A DNA stretch of 64,000 bases, taken from the NCBI GenBank assembly GCA_023846275.1, contig JAIUJO010000087.1, positions 1,046,001 through 1,110,000 of the forward strand, in the 5' to 3' direction. This stretch comes from Vanilla planifolia (lineage: Eukaryota; Streptophyta; Magnoliopsida; Asparagales; Orchidaceae). A program made the translations under genes and the position numbers. Under the pieces are notes generated by a model that had not been told where the DNA came from, ran no database searches, and was given only the letters and a program-made list of their open reading frames with translations. Shown here in pieces: positions 10,851 through 23,027 of the stretch (position 1 is its first letter; each line of letters begins with the position of its first letter).

Positions 10851-12897
10851 GCACCCCTAAATAGTAGAAATCTAATGCACTTTTGGAAATTTTTATGTTT
10901 TTTTTATCTATTGTATTTCATTGTATATCACTTTGTTCTTGGTTCATCGAGCATATCATTAGTTTATTCTTCTTTAGATGTTTGATGCCATCCTTATGAT
11001 CTTCTTCAGAAAATGGTATTTTAGCCTTTCTTAAAACTCTTTTCCTGTTTACAAAATTGTCTGATATCATAATTTATGAGAAGATAAAAATTATGTTAAA
11101 AAAATTAAGTGGTCAGGTGAGAAAATCTCATAAATTATTACTTTAAGATTCCATATTTTCTTAGATAACAGTAGAATAGGAATAGAAATCTCGTTATTAT
11201 AATTTTGGAGAACAATTAAAACAATGATGTAGCAGACATTAATAAATGTATGAATAAAATGTTAGATTTACAGTTTGTTATAATAGGGTAAGCTATTATT
11301 ATTGTTTGCATGTATACCTCCAAAGAGTAAGATTAGATGCCAGTGTAAAGAAAATATTTTTGATTCATTCTAATAGACAAAAGAAGAAAAGCTTTTATGT
11401 GAAAAGATTTTTTAAGAGAAGAATTATATAGGTTTTTAAGAGTAGTGCAATAATTTAAATGTTATCATGATGTTTATAAGTATGAGGAGCTAATAAATAA
11501 GATAAAAAGATAAAATAAAGTTTGCTTTAGTGTGCAATATTATTATTGTTAAATTTTTTTTTAAAAAACAATAGGGGGATTACTTGTAATAGTGGAGCTT
11601 GGCAACACAAATTATTTATATAAATAAAAGAGATTATTTAGATTGCAAGTAATATAGAGTCATGCTTGGAGATGGTAAAATAAGTCAAATAAATATTCTA
11701 GCATTAAGTGTAGCATTTTAATGATGAAATAAAGAATTATTAAAGAATAAAGCTTTTGAGCTATGTTTTTGATATATTGATTAGTGAGAAACTCTTATAT
11801 AGAATCATGATAAAAACATTATGGTTAATTATGAGGATACTAAACTTTGATGAATTTTTGAAGTCTTTTCAATTGGATTAGAGAAATTTAATTGTTGAAA
11901 GAAAAAATTAATTTTAATTTTTAACCAATGTATTCACAAAAAGAAAGTAAATAAAACATTAATAAAAGATGAAATTTGGAAATGTAGTTTGATTAAAAAC
12001 ATCTTTTGTTGTTGTTTGAAAATTTTTAGGAATAACAACCATATTTTTGCTTACAAAACTATGCAATATTTTTCTAAATACAATATATTTGATGAATGAC
12101 ATAAAAGTATATTGATATTTATTCATAAAAATAAATGTGATATGCGCAATAATGTAATTATAGAAAAATTAAGTTTCTAAGTATTGCTTTTAAATCATAG
12201 GGATAAAGTGATTGAACATAAATAATAATATAATACTAATATATCTCATAATGATTTTTAAATTTATATTAGGAAGGTTGACCATGATGCTACGTATTAA
12301 AAGATTAAGACAAAAAAAAGAACCCTTAATTTTTTTATTTAAAAAGACATAACATAATATTAATGGAAGTATATTAAAAGATTCTAGTAAAGAAATAAGT
12401 TAATGCTTTATATATTTAAGTCATTAAGTATGTTTAAATGATTTGTGTAAGCATTGAAAGAGAACAGTCTAAAGAATTTGTAATTATAGTGAGATTTATG
12501 AAGACTTTAGATTAAATTTGTATCTTTTTGTATTATTTATGAATTCTTTATGTTGTCAAATCTAAGATTAAGAGCTTTAGCGTATACTTTTGTTTTCAAT
12601 ATTATTCATTTTGAAAATAATAATAAAGAAGTTTAAGAAAAATTAGACTTATAAAAAATATATTTGGAGTCAAACATAAAATAATGATCATAATTAATAA
12701 TCATAAAATATTAAAGAATAAGGGATTTCAATATTTTAGGTTTATACTTCAAAATAATAGCAAAACAAACGATGTAACTAAAAGTGGTCTTATGAAATGG
12801 GCAAAATTGGTGATGAATCTTATGAAAAGAGAGGGCTTGACTATTTTATTTTCGATGTTTACTACTGACAGCTTTTTTGCTTATGATAATGTTGTGT
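10851..12897. other. AT-rich spacer
   Basis: No gene or element is recognised. A 12-bp perfect inverted repeat is present: ATAATTTATGAG at 11069-11080 and CTCATAAATTAT at 11127-11138, with a 46-base loop. An open frame at 12684-12911 has no family resemblance. Confidence 0.5.
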
Positions 12898-13119
12898 TTA
12901 ATTTGTTTTAGTACCCATGTCACTTTTGCTAATCATTCTTAGATTCATATTGCACACCTTCACAATGTTCTTTGTGGGATTAATGGCCATCTCTTCGAAT
13001 ATAATCTTGAGCAGTTTTGTGTCAAATGATGGGACTTTTAACTCAATTGCCCTCGCAAAGGCATTTCCTTCATCATCCATGATCATCTCTTCTATCAAAC
13101 TTGAACATCTAAAAAATGT
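12898..13119 (-). other. unidentified protein-like segment, minus strand
   Basis: Read on the minus strand, about 66 to 70 codons are open and have balanced, protein-like composition (EEMIMDDEGNAFARAIELKV, then FDTKLLKIIFEEM). The plus-strand reading of the same bases is hydrophobic and repetitive, so the minus strand is the likelier sense if this is coding. I do not recognise the family, there is no upstream promoter signal, and no flanking exon can be paired with it. It may be an exon remnant of a host gene or part of a decayed transposon. Confidence 0.25.
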
Positions 13120-14748
13120 TTAACTAACATTGAAGTGTTCATTATTATTCAAAACGACTAGCAGGTCCTTTTTACCTGCTATGGGGATTACATGTTTGTG
13201 TTCTTTTTTTTTTACTTTCTTTTTCCACATGCATGTTGTGAGTTCCTAATATCAAATTTTGGTCACAAGAAATTTAATTTATTGTTAAAGGGATTTAATC
13301 AAAATTTTCATTTAGAGGTTGTAAATCTTGCTTGGGGCCATTCCAACCACATATGATTTCACTAGTTTTTTCTTAAATCCAGTTCACTAGTTGTAATGAT
13401 TTCTTTGTAATTGTTTGCTCTATGTTCTTCAGGCCTTTTAGTTGCTGCAAGACGTATAGAATTAGAGGACGATATTGCTTCTATTTTTTCCAACAACCAA
13501 GACTTGTTTTGACATGTATTACCTAATCTTGGTATGTACAAATATTATACATGTTATGTTTTAGATGAATACATAAAAAATTAATTTTAAATTTATGTTT
13601 CAATTATCCCTTTTAAAGCTTTTTTTTAATAATATTGACTACCCAAATATAACTTACATTCATGAGACTTATAACTTTGCCCACACATGACTTTATGATT
13701 TGTTGACCACTACTTGATTTGGCACATTTATCATGCTACAAATCTCTAAATTTTCCAATAACTGTTAGTGTTGAAAAACATCTCATGTCATTCTTTTAAT
13801 TTTTGGTTTTGTAAGAATGCTTGAGATCTTTACTTTATCATGCTTTTCATTCAATAATGTCACCCTTGAGCATATAATAGCAATTTATTTGAACAATATA
13901 CTAATTTTTTTTCATTTTTTAAAAATTTTCTAACAATAAATACTACATGAAAATGAATTCTTAGAACTTCCTTAGCTTTACCTGAAACACATACCTTTAT
14001 GTCACCCTGCCGTTACTTGATGTGACACATCCAATTTTAACAAACAACCAAGGTCAAGTTGTGGAGGAACACATCTTCTTGGTCTAGCTCTTAACAAAAA
14101 CCAACCTATGCCAAGCTCAGAATAAAGATGAAGCATTGGCTTATGTCTAAAGAACCAAGAAGCATGTGTCAAATCATCATTAATGAAAAAGAGGGACTCC
14201 TCCATCTTTTCTTTCCAAACTCATCACATTAGAATTTCTTGCAGAGTTAAACTTGCAAACGAAATCATTGCACCTCTCTCTTTGTGAAATCAGATAGCCG
14301 GAGACCGGGAGAGGTCCGACTCATTGTCCTTCTTTCACAATGGTCAACTCTGCTATAGTAGACCGACAGTGATCGATTCAATTGTCTCCCGCCCAGGATC
14401 CCAGTTTGTCCCCATCAACAAACTGGCAATTTTCATAATGTTGTCAACCTTCATTGACCTTGACACCGAAACTTAATTTTTCAAGACATCTGGCCTTTGG
14501 GCTATTTTCCTATTAGCATTTGGGTCATTCTCTTACTAACTTTGGGCATTTCTTGATATGCCAATGGGTGTTATTTGTACTAGTGGCAAGCAATTATAGT
14601 AAGTCTCCAAACTAATTTTTGTGTCACTTTTGACCTCATTGGAGTATAGTAACTCTCAATAACATCTTCTATTTTACTTATTTTAATAGAGCCACACAAA
14701 TGCTAAAAGACTCATAAGGTTTTGTCTGTTATAATTATTGTAATGCTT
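13120..14748. other. spacer with a GC-richer patch, unassigned
   Basis: A patch at 14000-14480 is richer in G/C than its surroundings and contains a 67-codon open frame on the minus strand (14205-14002, starting MEESLFFINDDLTHASWFFR). It has exon-like composition in its first half but I cannot place it in a family. A short plus-strand stretch at 13436-13510 (VAARRIELEDDIASIFSNNQ) is also protein-like but unassigned. No splice structure ties these together. Confidence 0.3.
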
Positions 14749-15337
14749 GGAGAAAATGGGAAACTTCCACTTCATTGAGCTTTAAGAGAAGTTTATAATT
14801 GTTGATAAGTTAATAGACTTGGTTAGGCCTTTCTAATTGTTGATCAGGGTAAAAATTTGATTTCCCTCCACAAAGAACAAAATAGGCACTTTTTCCTATG
14901 ATTTCTTAAATATAGAATCTTAACTATATCTTGTGAGGCTGTATATTTCTTTTGTTAGATTCCTATATTAAAACAGTTTAGGTTGCCAACACCTAATTCA
15001 TATTCTATTATTATAATTACAAGAATAGTCTTTTTAACATATCAAGTGAGGTCAGATACATTGATTCTAGATACTATTATTTCTTTTCTTTAATGGCCTT
15101 TCTTCTGGATCCAAAGTTGTTAAAGCCATTTCCAATAATAAATAGTTTTTTTTCTTCTATACTTTTTCCTTCTTTATAAGAAAGATTCAGTAATTTACTT
15201 CTCTTATAGAATCACAAAGTAAACTTCTTAATATAACCAAACCATCAAGATTGATTTTCTTTAGGCTTGTCTTCAATTGGTAGAATGTCAACTTTCTCCG
15301 TTATTGTAAGTTACTCTTCAAACTTAAAAGCTTTATA
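14749..15337 (+). repeat. 0.6-kb dispersed repeat, copy 1
   Basis: From ggagaaaatgggaaac to cttaaaagctttata this matches 34655-35252 in the same orientation over nearly its whole length, with a few substitutions per hundred bases and small indels. No terminal inverted repeats or coding content are seen. The second copy lies in intron 1 of an SDA1 pseudogene. This copy lies 1.7 kb upstream of SDA1 3' exons, which suggests it is also old SDA1 intron sequence. Confidence 0.8.
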
Positions 15338-17036
15338 AACTTTCTCCTTTTTATAATTCTTATTACATGCTATTAGTAATTATTTATATTTTATTCATTA
15401 GATTTTTGAAATTCTTAAACATTATTTTATGTTTTCTTTTTTTAATTATTTTTCCAAACTATATATTTTTTATGCAATAGGTATTTGCAAACATAGTTCC
15501 AAAATGTTTTTAAATCCTTCTTTTGCTTTACAGAACCATCACCCACATTGCCTTGTGTCTTCTACTTATGGTGATAGTGTCCTTGTCATACCGTGGCTCA
15601 TAATTTTTCTACTAATGACAACAGCGTTGATCTTATCATATATCACTGTAACATTGTCCATAATTTAGGTGCCAACGATTATAAAGGTGATTCTCTCATA
15701 TCGTATGGTATATTTTTGCTTGTCATATTGTGCGATTAAGCCTATTGTATGGTATGTGACATAGACTTTCTTAACAACACTACCAAATTAATCCAAGTAT
15801 TTGGTTACTCCAAAACCATCGCTCGAGAAGCTCAATAGAAAATTTAACAGCATCCCAAAGGAGGAAAATCTCAGTCAAAAGTATACTTTTCACAGTCCTA
15901 TTTATGCAATTCAAGGTATGAGCTCTTTTATGAAACTCTTTTCCCAGATTGAAGTAGTTTCTACTATGACTTTCTTAGGTGAAGCTTTGCTTATTACAGC
16001 CCTCTAGACCCAAGCACAAGCTATTATCTTTTCTTTCCTCCCATGCTCTTCTTTTTTTTCTCAAACCTCCTCATACGTAGAGCATAGCTAAAAAACATTG
16101 GGGATGGTAAGCTTATTCTTTTTATAATAATAAAGAGGATTATATAAAATATTGTTTTAATTTTCTTTTTAAAAATTTATTAAAAAATTTAAAAGACTTC
16201 AAAAAATACAAATAATGTACTTGTAGGTATCTCATTTCAAGATTTTTTCAATGGTTTGCCCAAGTTTCAAATCTAGCTATTAGTCACATGATATTTTTTT
16301 TTGAGATGCATCAAAATATATTGATTTCATAGTGTTGGATTTGTGTAGTTTACATTCAACATTCAATACACAAATGGAGATGTATTTTATAATTAAATAA
16401 TTTAGGCTATCATACTAATGCTCTTGCATTTGATGTAATTGCCTTTCAATTATACCTAAATATGCAAACATATTTAATTAAAATGACTTGGATACTGCCA
16501 AATGCACTTTTTGAGAGGTAACAACATATGTAAAGGAATAGTTAGTGCACATGATGATATAGTAATAAATACTACAATTTTTCATGAATTACACCTTTGA
16601 AAAGATGGAAATATATGTGATTTAAGTGCCTGCATATCTTAAACAAGCACTCAAAGGAAATGAATAGTAACATGGTTCAGATGCATGATAAATAGATAGT
16701 TGGAACTAATGCATTATGGAATTTGCACCTTATATATTTACTCAAGCACTTCTATGACATCATGAATCCTTGTCTCTTTAGATTATGATTTCCCTTCATA
16801 TTTGCATATCAGTGGTAATTTATGGACTACTTTTTAGTTTACAATTCTGATATAGAATTTCTAATGGGCACTTAAAAAAAGCTTCTAGGTGATCAAAACC
16901 TAGGAAGCAAGAGCTGTTGCTCTTTCATTCTTGCTCTTCATAGCAACATAAGAAAATTTGGATTCCTTTTTTTTACTACAGCATGAAAGGATCAGTTACC
17001 ATCATCTTACATAATTTTTTTTTCATTGTGACTAAG
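15338..17036. other. spacer upstream of SDA1 3' exons
   Basis: No exon of SDA1 or of any other gene can be recognised here, although exons 2 to 4 and the middle exons of SDA1 would be expected if the upstream repeat is intron 1. Open frames at 15429-15668 and 15801-16007 do not resemble known proteins. Confidence 0.4.
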
Positions 17037-19419
17037 TTGATGAATAAAGACCTTCTTCAAGACTTGGTCTTGTAAAAAAGTGGCATGAGAAAGCTGTTTC
17101 AATTGCTGTGCACTCCTTGGTCACATTATTAAGAGAGGTATCTTATGGACATTGCTATTTTTTTATGGCATCCTTAATGGTGCAATGAAAAAAGAATGAC
17201 AAATTTCCTATATTTTGGAAAAAAAATTCAATTTTCTTTTTTGCATTTCTATAGATATTCTCTTAATTTTTGGTCTAAAAGGATCGAGGTCGACCCATTG
17301 ATTCAAAAGCCAGACCAAAAGCATTTGGAGAAGTCAGTGTTGCCAATGACGTGGCCAGTATTGAGTTACTTAAACAAGACGATGATAAGTTTTTATATAG
17401 TAGTTCTGAGGATGAAATGGCTGCTTATGGTTCTGAAGCTGAAAATGATTCCTCACCAGTTGACAATGATATTTGTGCTAGAGTTGCATAAGAGGAAGAT
17501 GAGTATTCTATAGAAAATGATGGAGAGAGTGACAATGAATTTTTCCCTAAAAGTGGAGAATCTAGTGGTATTGATGGTTTGGAAGATGATGCCTACAAGA
17601 ATGACTATGATGAAGAAGGTTCAGATGATCAGGAATTGGCTAATGTTTGTGACACTGAAGAATTGAATGAAGAAATAGAAGTGCAAGCCATACGTATTGA
17701 CGGGCAAGATGATGATGCTCACGATGGGAAAGATCCGTCAAATAGAAAGAAAAGGAAGCTAGGCAATTTTGTTGAATGCCTGAATGCTAGCGATGTAAGT
17801 CTGCGTTCTCTTAAAAGACTTGTAGTAATTAAGGCTGTTGAAGTTTCAACTGATGAAGCTGATAGTATTGTTTCTAATGAAGACTTCCAACATGTTAAAG
17901 AACTGAAGGTAGAGATCATCTTTTATCTTCTATATTCAATTTTCCTAGAAGCTCATCCATTATCTTGTATTTATTGACAGCATGGCTTCTTCAAAGATTG
18001 CCTTGTTCATGTAGATGTTCTTGACCAAGCTTTTAAATTGAAGGTAGTCTCTGTTGTTATCAAATAAATGAGCATAAGTTATATGTCTTGATGTCTTGAC
18101 TAGAAGTTTAACTTGAGAAATCATATTAAAACGTTCATGAGGCAAATAAAGAGGCAAAGAAGGCCTTGTTTCAGCATGTTCTATTAAGAAAGGATAAAGG
18201 CTATAAAGCAGCAACTTCTGAAATTCCATCTTCTAAGCAGCTAAGTACAAAATGTTTGAACCCTGTTATACTTGAGGTAATTCTCTAACATTGTTGCTTT
18301 CTGTTAGTTTGATGGCCCTTCTGGTTTCACTTCTCAACGTGTACTATTCATGCATATTTCATGGCTTTTAAGTGTCTGATGATGTTAATGTTGATCTTGT
18401 TTTGAGAAGTGAAGCTAGATAGTTAGTCCTACAGGTGTATCAGTCGACTTAGTATTTTGATGATGAAATACCAATGACATTGTTTTATTGGACACATAAT
18501 TCTTCATAGGATATAACTTAATTTCATTGTTAGGGGGATTAAGTCATGTTTTATACTTTGACCATGCATTACTTGAAGTAAAATTAGGCAAGAACTTGTA
18601 ATTTCTAGCACAAGTAATTAGATCCAAATGGAGTTTTATTTCATCCAGCAAAAGCACATAGTTATCCTCAATCAATAAATTAGCTAATGGAAGCATTATT
18701 ACTGAGTTGTGTCAGCAATTTTATTGTCTTAAGCACGAAGTAATCTGTGCTCAATGCTACACAAATATAGTTCATAGGGTCCATCTTTTAATGTCTTATA
18801 ACATGGTTTCTTTATTTGATGTTTCTCACAAGCCATACTTTGGGAGTGATCTCATTGAAATGATAGAAATAAGAACAATCAGAACCTATTGGATGTATCC
18901 AAGTTTATCTTACTTTTGAGTTGAGTGCATACAGTGACGTTTGACCCATCCAACTTGGTTTGGCATTTTTAAAAGCAATTTACTAAACTTCATTGGTTAA
19001 CAAATTATAATCTTGTGTTGTGTTTAGGTGCACGTTAGGAGCAAGCTCAGCAAGCAAAAGAGAGTAGCTCTTGTTCGAGCAAGTAGAGGGGATAGAGAAA
19101 AGTACAAGGCTAAAACTGTCGTGAAATAAAAAAAGGTATGCCATAGTTACATTTGCCATTTTTAATTGCAAGAGTATCTTGGTTTTTTGTTTTGTTACGT
19201 GATTTTGTTATTTCAAATCTTATTTTTATCTGGGTCGGCTTGAGATAAGTTGCTATTATTGTTTAACCAGACTGGTTGGCTAAGCAACAGGCAAAAGCAG
19301 CACTCAAAGACCATGCCACAGGCTACCAAAAAAGCAAGAGCAGCTCGTTCTTGACAAGAGAAAAAAAGCGGCAAAGGCAAGGTGGTAAGCAGTTTAGGGG
19401 AAGGATAACATGGAAGTGA
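17037..19419 (+). pseudogene. SDA1 homologue, 3' half, pseudogene
   Basis: SDA1 is a nucleolar protein needed for 60S ribosomal subunit biogenesis and export. Five exons are recognisable. 17037-17137: LMNKDLLQDLV, frameshift, then WHEKAVSIAVHSLVTLLRE. 17282-17908: DRGRPIDSKARPKAFGEVSV, then a long acidic region and RKKRKLGNF, with TAA at 17489-17491. 18142-18276: NKEAKKALFQHVLLRK. 19028-19135: HVRSKLSKQKRVALVRASRG, with TAA at 19127-19129 in place of a Gln codon. 19271-19419: LSNRQKQHSKTMPQATKKAR, TGA at 19352-19354, then a shift into KQFRG before the final TGA. Introns are bounded by GT and AG at nearly all junctions, so this is a decayed gene segment, not a processed copy. The conserved basic C-terminal tail makes the assignment firm. 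The 5' exons are absent here. At least three stops and two frameshifts rule out a full product. Confidence 0.88.
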
Positions 19420-20437
19420 AGCTCGAGAACTCCAATCGATTTCAGCAATCTGGCATCACATTTTTTTGTTATGACCTATATCCTTACTTAGCTTCCCTTT
19501 TATCATTCTGTTTTGTTTCCAAATCGTCAAAGATATATTTGCGATGTATGAGGCCAATAATTATTGATAAAGATTTGAGTTAATTAATACTTTCCCTTTA
19601 AAGAGGTGTAAAGGATGTGTAAACCAAGGCCGCCTTGAAACAATGTTTTGAATTTCATTTAACTTTTATATTCAACTTCTAGTATTACAATGATGTGGAC
19701 GTTTTTAAGTTTCAAAGTCTAGAAATTTTTATGTGAATATGAATAAAGACTTAAGTAATAGAATAGATGTCAAGACACTTTTTTAAATCATAATGAAGGA
19801 TAAATGATAAAAAAAATTGGTTCATGATATTTGTTTAGTATTAGAATTTTTAGCTTGTTGTTCTTTAAGTATTAGATAAGTAATATAATAACATTATTTT
19901 GTATATTTGAGGATGAGTTGTGTCAATGTGGTGTTTTTAATAAAAAAATTCATATTAAAAGTATTGTATTTGTAGTAGAGGTTAAGAATAAATCTTAGTT
20001 GTGATATGATTAGAATGATTATTTGTATTTTGTTAGATTTAAGTTATAAAATAAAAAATATTGAATGATATTTTTTTATTTTTAATTTGATTATATTTGT
20101 GAAAGTTATATTTTTGATAAGCACCAATAATCATCACTCTTAAGTTTTAGAAAGTTATGTAGTCTCTTGAGTTAGTTCATGTTGATATTTGTAATAAATG
20201 AATATTTTATTTCAAAAAAACAATAGATATTATTTATTATTTAGTTCTAACCTTATTCATATGAGTTGGATATCTTTTGTAGTTCAAAAATTAAAGGTAT
20301 TTTAAAAATATAAGGTATTTGAAGGTCTTATAGAAAGAAAAAATTGATTTAATATAAATATTATTTTAGCTAAAGAGAAGAAAAATTTTTATCTAAAGAA
20401 TTTGATTTTTTGCACAAAAACATGAAATTAATAAGCA
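19262..20437 (+). repeat. segmental duplication copy 1, part 1 (SDA1 last exon and 3' flank)
   Basis: This matches 54042-55215 in the same orientation at high identity, starting at the splice acceptor of the SDA1 last exon (TTAACCAGACT) and running through about 1 kb of AT-rich 3' flank. The two copies carry different mutations in the coding part, so they decayed separately after duplication. Confidence 0.88.
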
Positions 20438-20963
20438 ATTGTTTATTTAAAAAGTACCAAAATAAAATAAAATTGCAAAAAAAGAAGAATAGAACAATTG
20501 TTGAGATTGCTTATATTGAATGAGAAAAGAATTATAAAATAAAATTTGAACAACTATTACTATTTTTATTTATATTTATGCTTTGATAACTTTAAATGAA
20601 TACAACAACTTGAATATAAAGAGTAAAAAAATGTATTTTTTTGTTCTTTCATGAAAAATAAGATTTTTTTTGTCACTGATATTATTAATTTATTATCATA
20701 AAATATTTCTATGTGAATATATTATTCTTTATGAGCAAACATCCATATATTATTTTTTTCAATAAATTATATTTTCTTTTTTTCATCTTTCTCAAAGAGC
20801 AAATGTACAAAAACAATGCTTTGAAAGACTATTTATTTTGGAATGTCATTATCTTTAATATTGTTATGAGGACCAATTTTTGTAGACTAGTTGAAGGAGA
20901 ATTTGTGATTTTACCCAAGTTGAATCGATGGACACATTATTCACACTTGTTCACAAGTCGTCA
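20438..20963. other. AT-rich spacer absent from the second duplication copy
   Basis: This is the start of a segment of about 1.23 kb (20438-21667) that has no counterpart between 55215 and 55216. Nothing coding is seen before the DUF594 end of the next gene. Confidence 0.5.
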
Positions 20964-22862
20964 TCAGAGCGGAAGATTTCTTAAATATAGTTTAATGAAG
21001 GATGGTAGCTTTTTGGCTATGTCCAGTGCACCACCCGTCACATATCCACCAATATCCAAAGCATCCACCTTTCCGACATTCTTCACAAATAGCAAAACAA
21101 AAGTGAAAATGTCGCCTCCCGTTCTGTGCATGCTCGCTCGAGTATTCTTCGCTCCTAGCATCAAAAGCTCCACCCATGTCGATGTCATCGCCAATCATCT
21201 TAGTCCTCCCCAAGCACAAGAATAAGGTGTGCAGGCACTAGCGATATCTAAAACAAAAATGGATATGTGATCCATTCTATAGGTTCGGTCAGCATCAGCC
21301 TGCACGCCTTCCGCTCAACCGCATCATCGCTATTGACAATCGACTTCAAATCCTCTTCATATCGTTCAATGAACTGTACCATATCTTAGCAAGCGTGCCA
21401 GTTAATCAGAGGGCTCGCTCCTCCAATGGTAGCCATTATCTCTGGTCACATCAACACTGGAAACAACATATAGTTGAATAGGCAGTTGCATGCCTACATC
21501 CCACGTCAAGTGCTCTTCTGCTCTCTTAACCCCTTGGATTGCCGCTGTGTTTCATGAGAATGATGTAACAGGTGCAGCTCCAAGGGTTTCTAGTGGTAGC
21601 ATAGCTGTGTCGCAATGTGCCACACAAGAACTTGTTGATCGGCTAACAAGCCTTCTATCAAATTATGGAATGTAGGGACAACCTATACTAGGGCATTGAC
21701 TTGTCAGAGTGCAGCAAGCTCTTCCTTATTGTTGAACTACCCCCATGATATTTGTAAGCATTTCTTAGCATGTGTAGTGACGAGCTCTAGAAAAAGTTGA
21801 TTGCCTTTGCTGACTTCTATGAATACGAAGTTTAGGATGAAAATCCACTGGTCTAGCTCAGGAACAATACCGTTGCCTTCTGAAATGCTCTAATGGGTCA
21901 TCTAAGCTTTGACACTATTCTACGTGCCCATTTTTTAATCCTCTTGTTCTTTGGATTGTCTGGTGATACATGTTCCTTTGGTTGTACTGCTGCATTCCTG
22001 AAGCAGTTGGTGATCAAGTTGAGTTATGGCATCTTTGAAGGCCTCCATCTTCTTTCAGGCCACAATCTTCTCCTTATTCAGAGAATGAGCTGGGCAAGAA
22101 GCAAACCCCACTTGCCTAGTTTCTTAAATTCGAGAAGGAAGGTTACCGGCCAGTCGGAAAGTAGGAACATGAGAGAAGCCACGGTATCAAGAGATATGGA
22201 AGGTCCAAGCAGGACCTTAGTGATTGTGATGTCACTAGTGTCGAAGCCATGCTTTAGGGAGAAAGGGAACAACAAGAAAGCGTGAAGGATACTGGAGGAG
22301 CAGATCACCCTGAGGATGACGTTGACATGTGAGCAATTAACGATACCCTTCGTGTACATCGCATCATAGGCATAGCTGAGTTCCATGCTCTTTAAGCCCA
22401 AACTTCCTTGGCAATCATCTCCTTCAACATGCCTCCGATTACCTTGTATACGTCCACAAGTGGAATAACATCCACATAGAAAGGCTTGCAAACGGATTAC
22501 ATATCGAAAGCTCCTTTTAAAGGGTTCAATTCACCATTTTCATTTTTTGTCTTGCACATGTGTTACAATTGTCCTACAGTTGGAAGAAATCTGTTTTAAT
22601 TGTCTTTGCTTGCTTGAAATGACCACGAAGCTGCGGAAACAGTCAGTGCTGGCTCTGTAGAGCGAGTAAGACCGCTCTACGTACTTGACAATGGTGACAA
22701 AGAATATGAGCAGGGTGGGAGCGAGTAGGAGGTTACTTGGAAGAGACTGGAACAGAACATAGACGACAATGATGAGCTCGTAGGCGAGGTCAAGAAGGTG
22801 TCGAGCCCACAGCTCATTGCCCTTCATGGAATAGGCAGTGATGGTGTCTAGGCCACCAAGAT
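20964..22862 (-). pseudogene. DUF4220/DUF594 protein, pseudogene copy 1
   Basis: This family comprises plant membrane proteins of unknown function with an N-terminal multi-spanning DUF4220 and a C-terminal DUF594. Reading leftward, 22827-22540 gives MKGNELWARHLLDLAYELII, FLQSLPSN-like membrane sequence and YVERSYSLYRAS. 22491-22078 gives GLKSMELSYAYDAMYTKGIV, then hydrophobic segments with LLFPFSLKHGFDTSDI and MFLLSDWPVTFLLEFKKLG. Near 21660-21490 comes VLVWHIATQLCYH and a Gln/Ser-rich segment (HHSHETQRQSKG). 21194-20964 carries the DUF594-like end (TWVELLMLGAKNTRASMHRT). Stops and frameshifts separate these blocks. The first exon with the GGPDTITA region is truncated at 22862, where unrelated DNA begins; the other copy at 55217-56672 keeps that exon. 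It lies tail to tail with the SDA1 remnant. Confidence 0.85.
21668..22862 (+). repeat. segmental duplication copy 1, part 2 (DUF4220 region)
   Basis: This matches 55216-56396 in the same orientation. Together with 19262-20437 it forms one duplicated block; the 1.23 kb between the two parts is present only here. Confidence 0.85.
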
Positions 22863-23027
22863 AAAGTGTGTCATATTTTTAAATAAAAATAAAAATTTAT
22901 TAATGCATATAATTAAAAAGAACTCTCATTTAAGAATATAATTCTAGTTTGCTAATTATGTTTTATGACCTAAATAATTAATTACAATTTTTTGAATAAT
23001 ACATATGTATATATTACGAATATTTAA
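22863..23027. other. AT-rich junction between DUF4220 remnant and repeat unit A
   Basis: Short AT-rich segment with no match noticed elsewhere in the window. The DUF4220 homology stops abruptly at its left edge. Confidence 0.4.

Noticed and set aside
17719..17919. Minus-strand open frame opposite the SDA1 acidic exon
   Set aside because: Shadow of the GAT/GAA-rich sense exon; the plus strand matches SDA1.
20713..21225. 170-codon plus-strand open frame
   Set aside because: First half is AT-rich and hydrophobic by composition; second half is antisense to the DUF594 end.
21893..22285. Plus-strand 130-codon open frame, repeated at 55548-55844
   Set aside because: Antisense to DUF4220, whose minus-strand reading matches the family in both copies.
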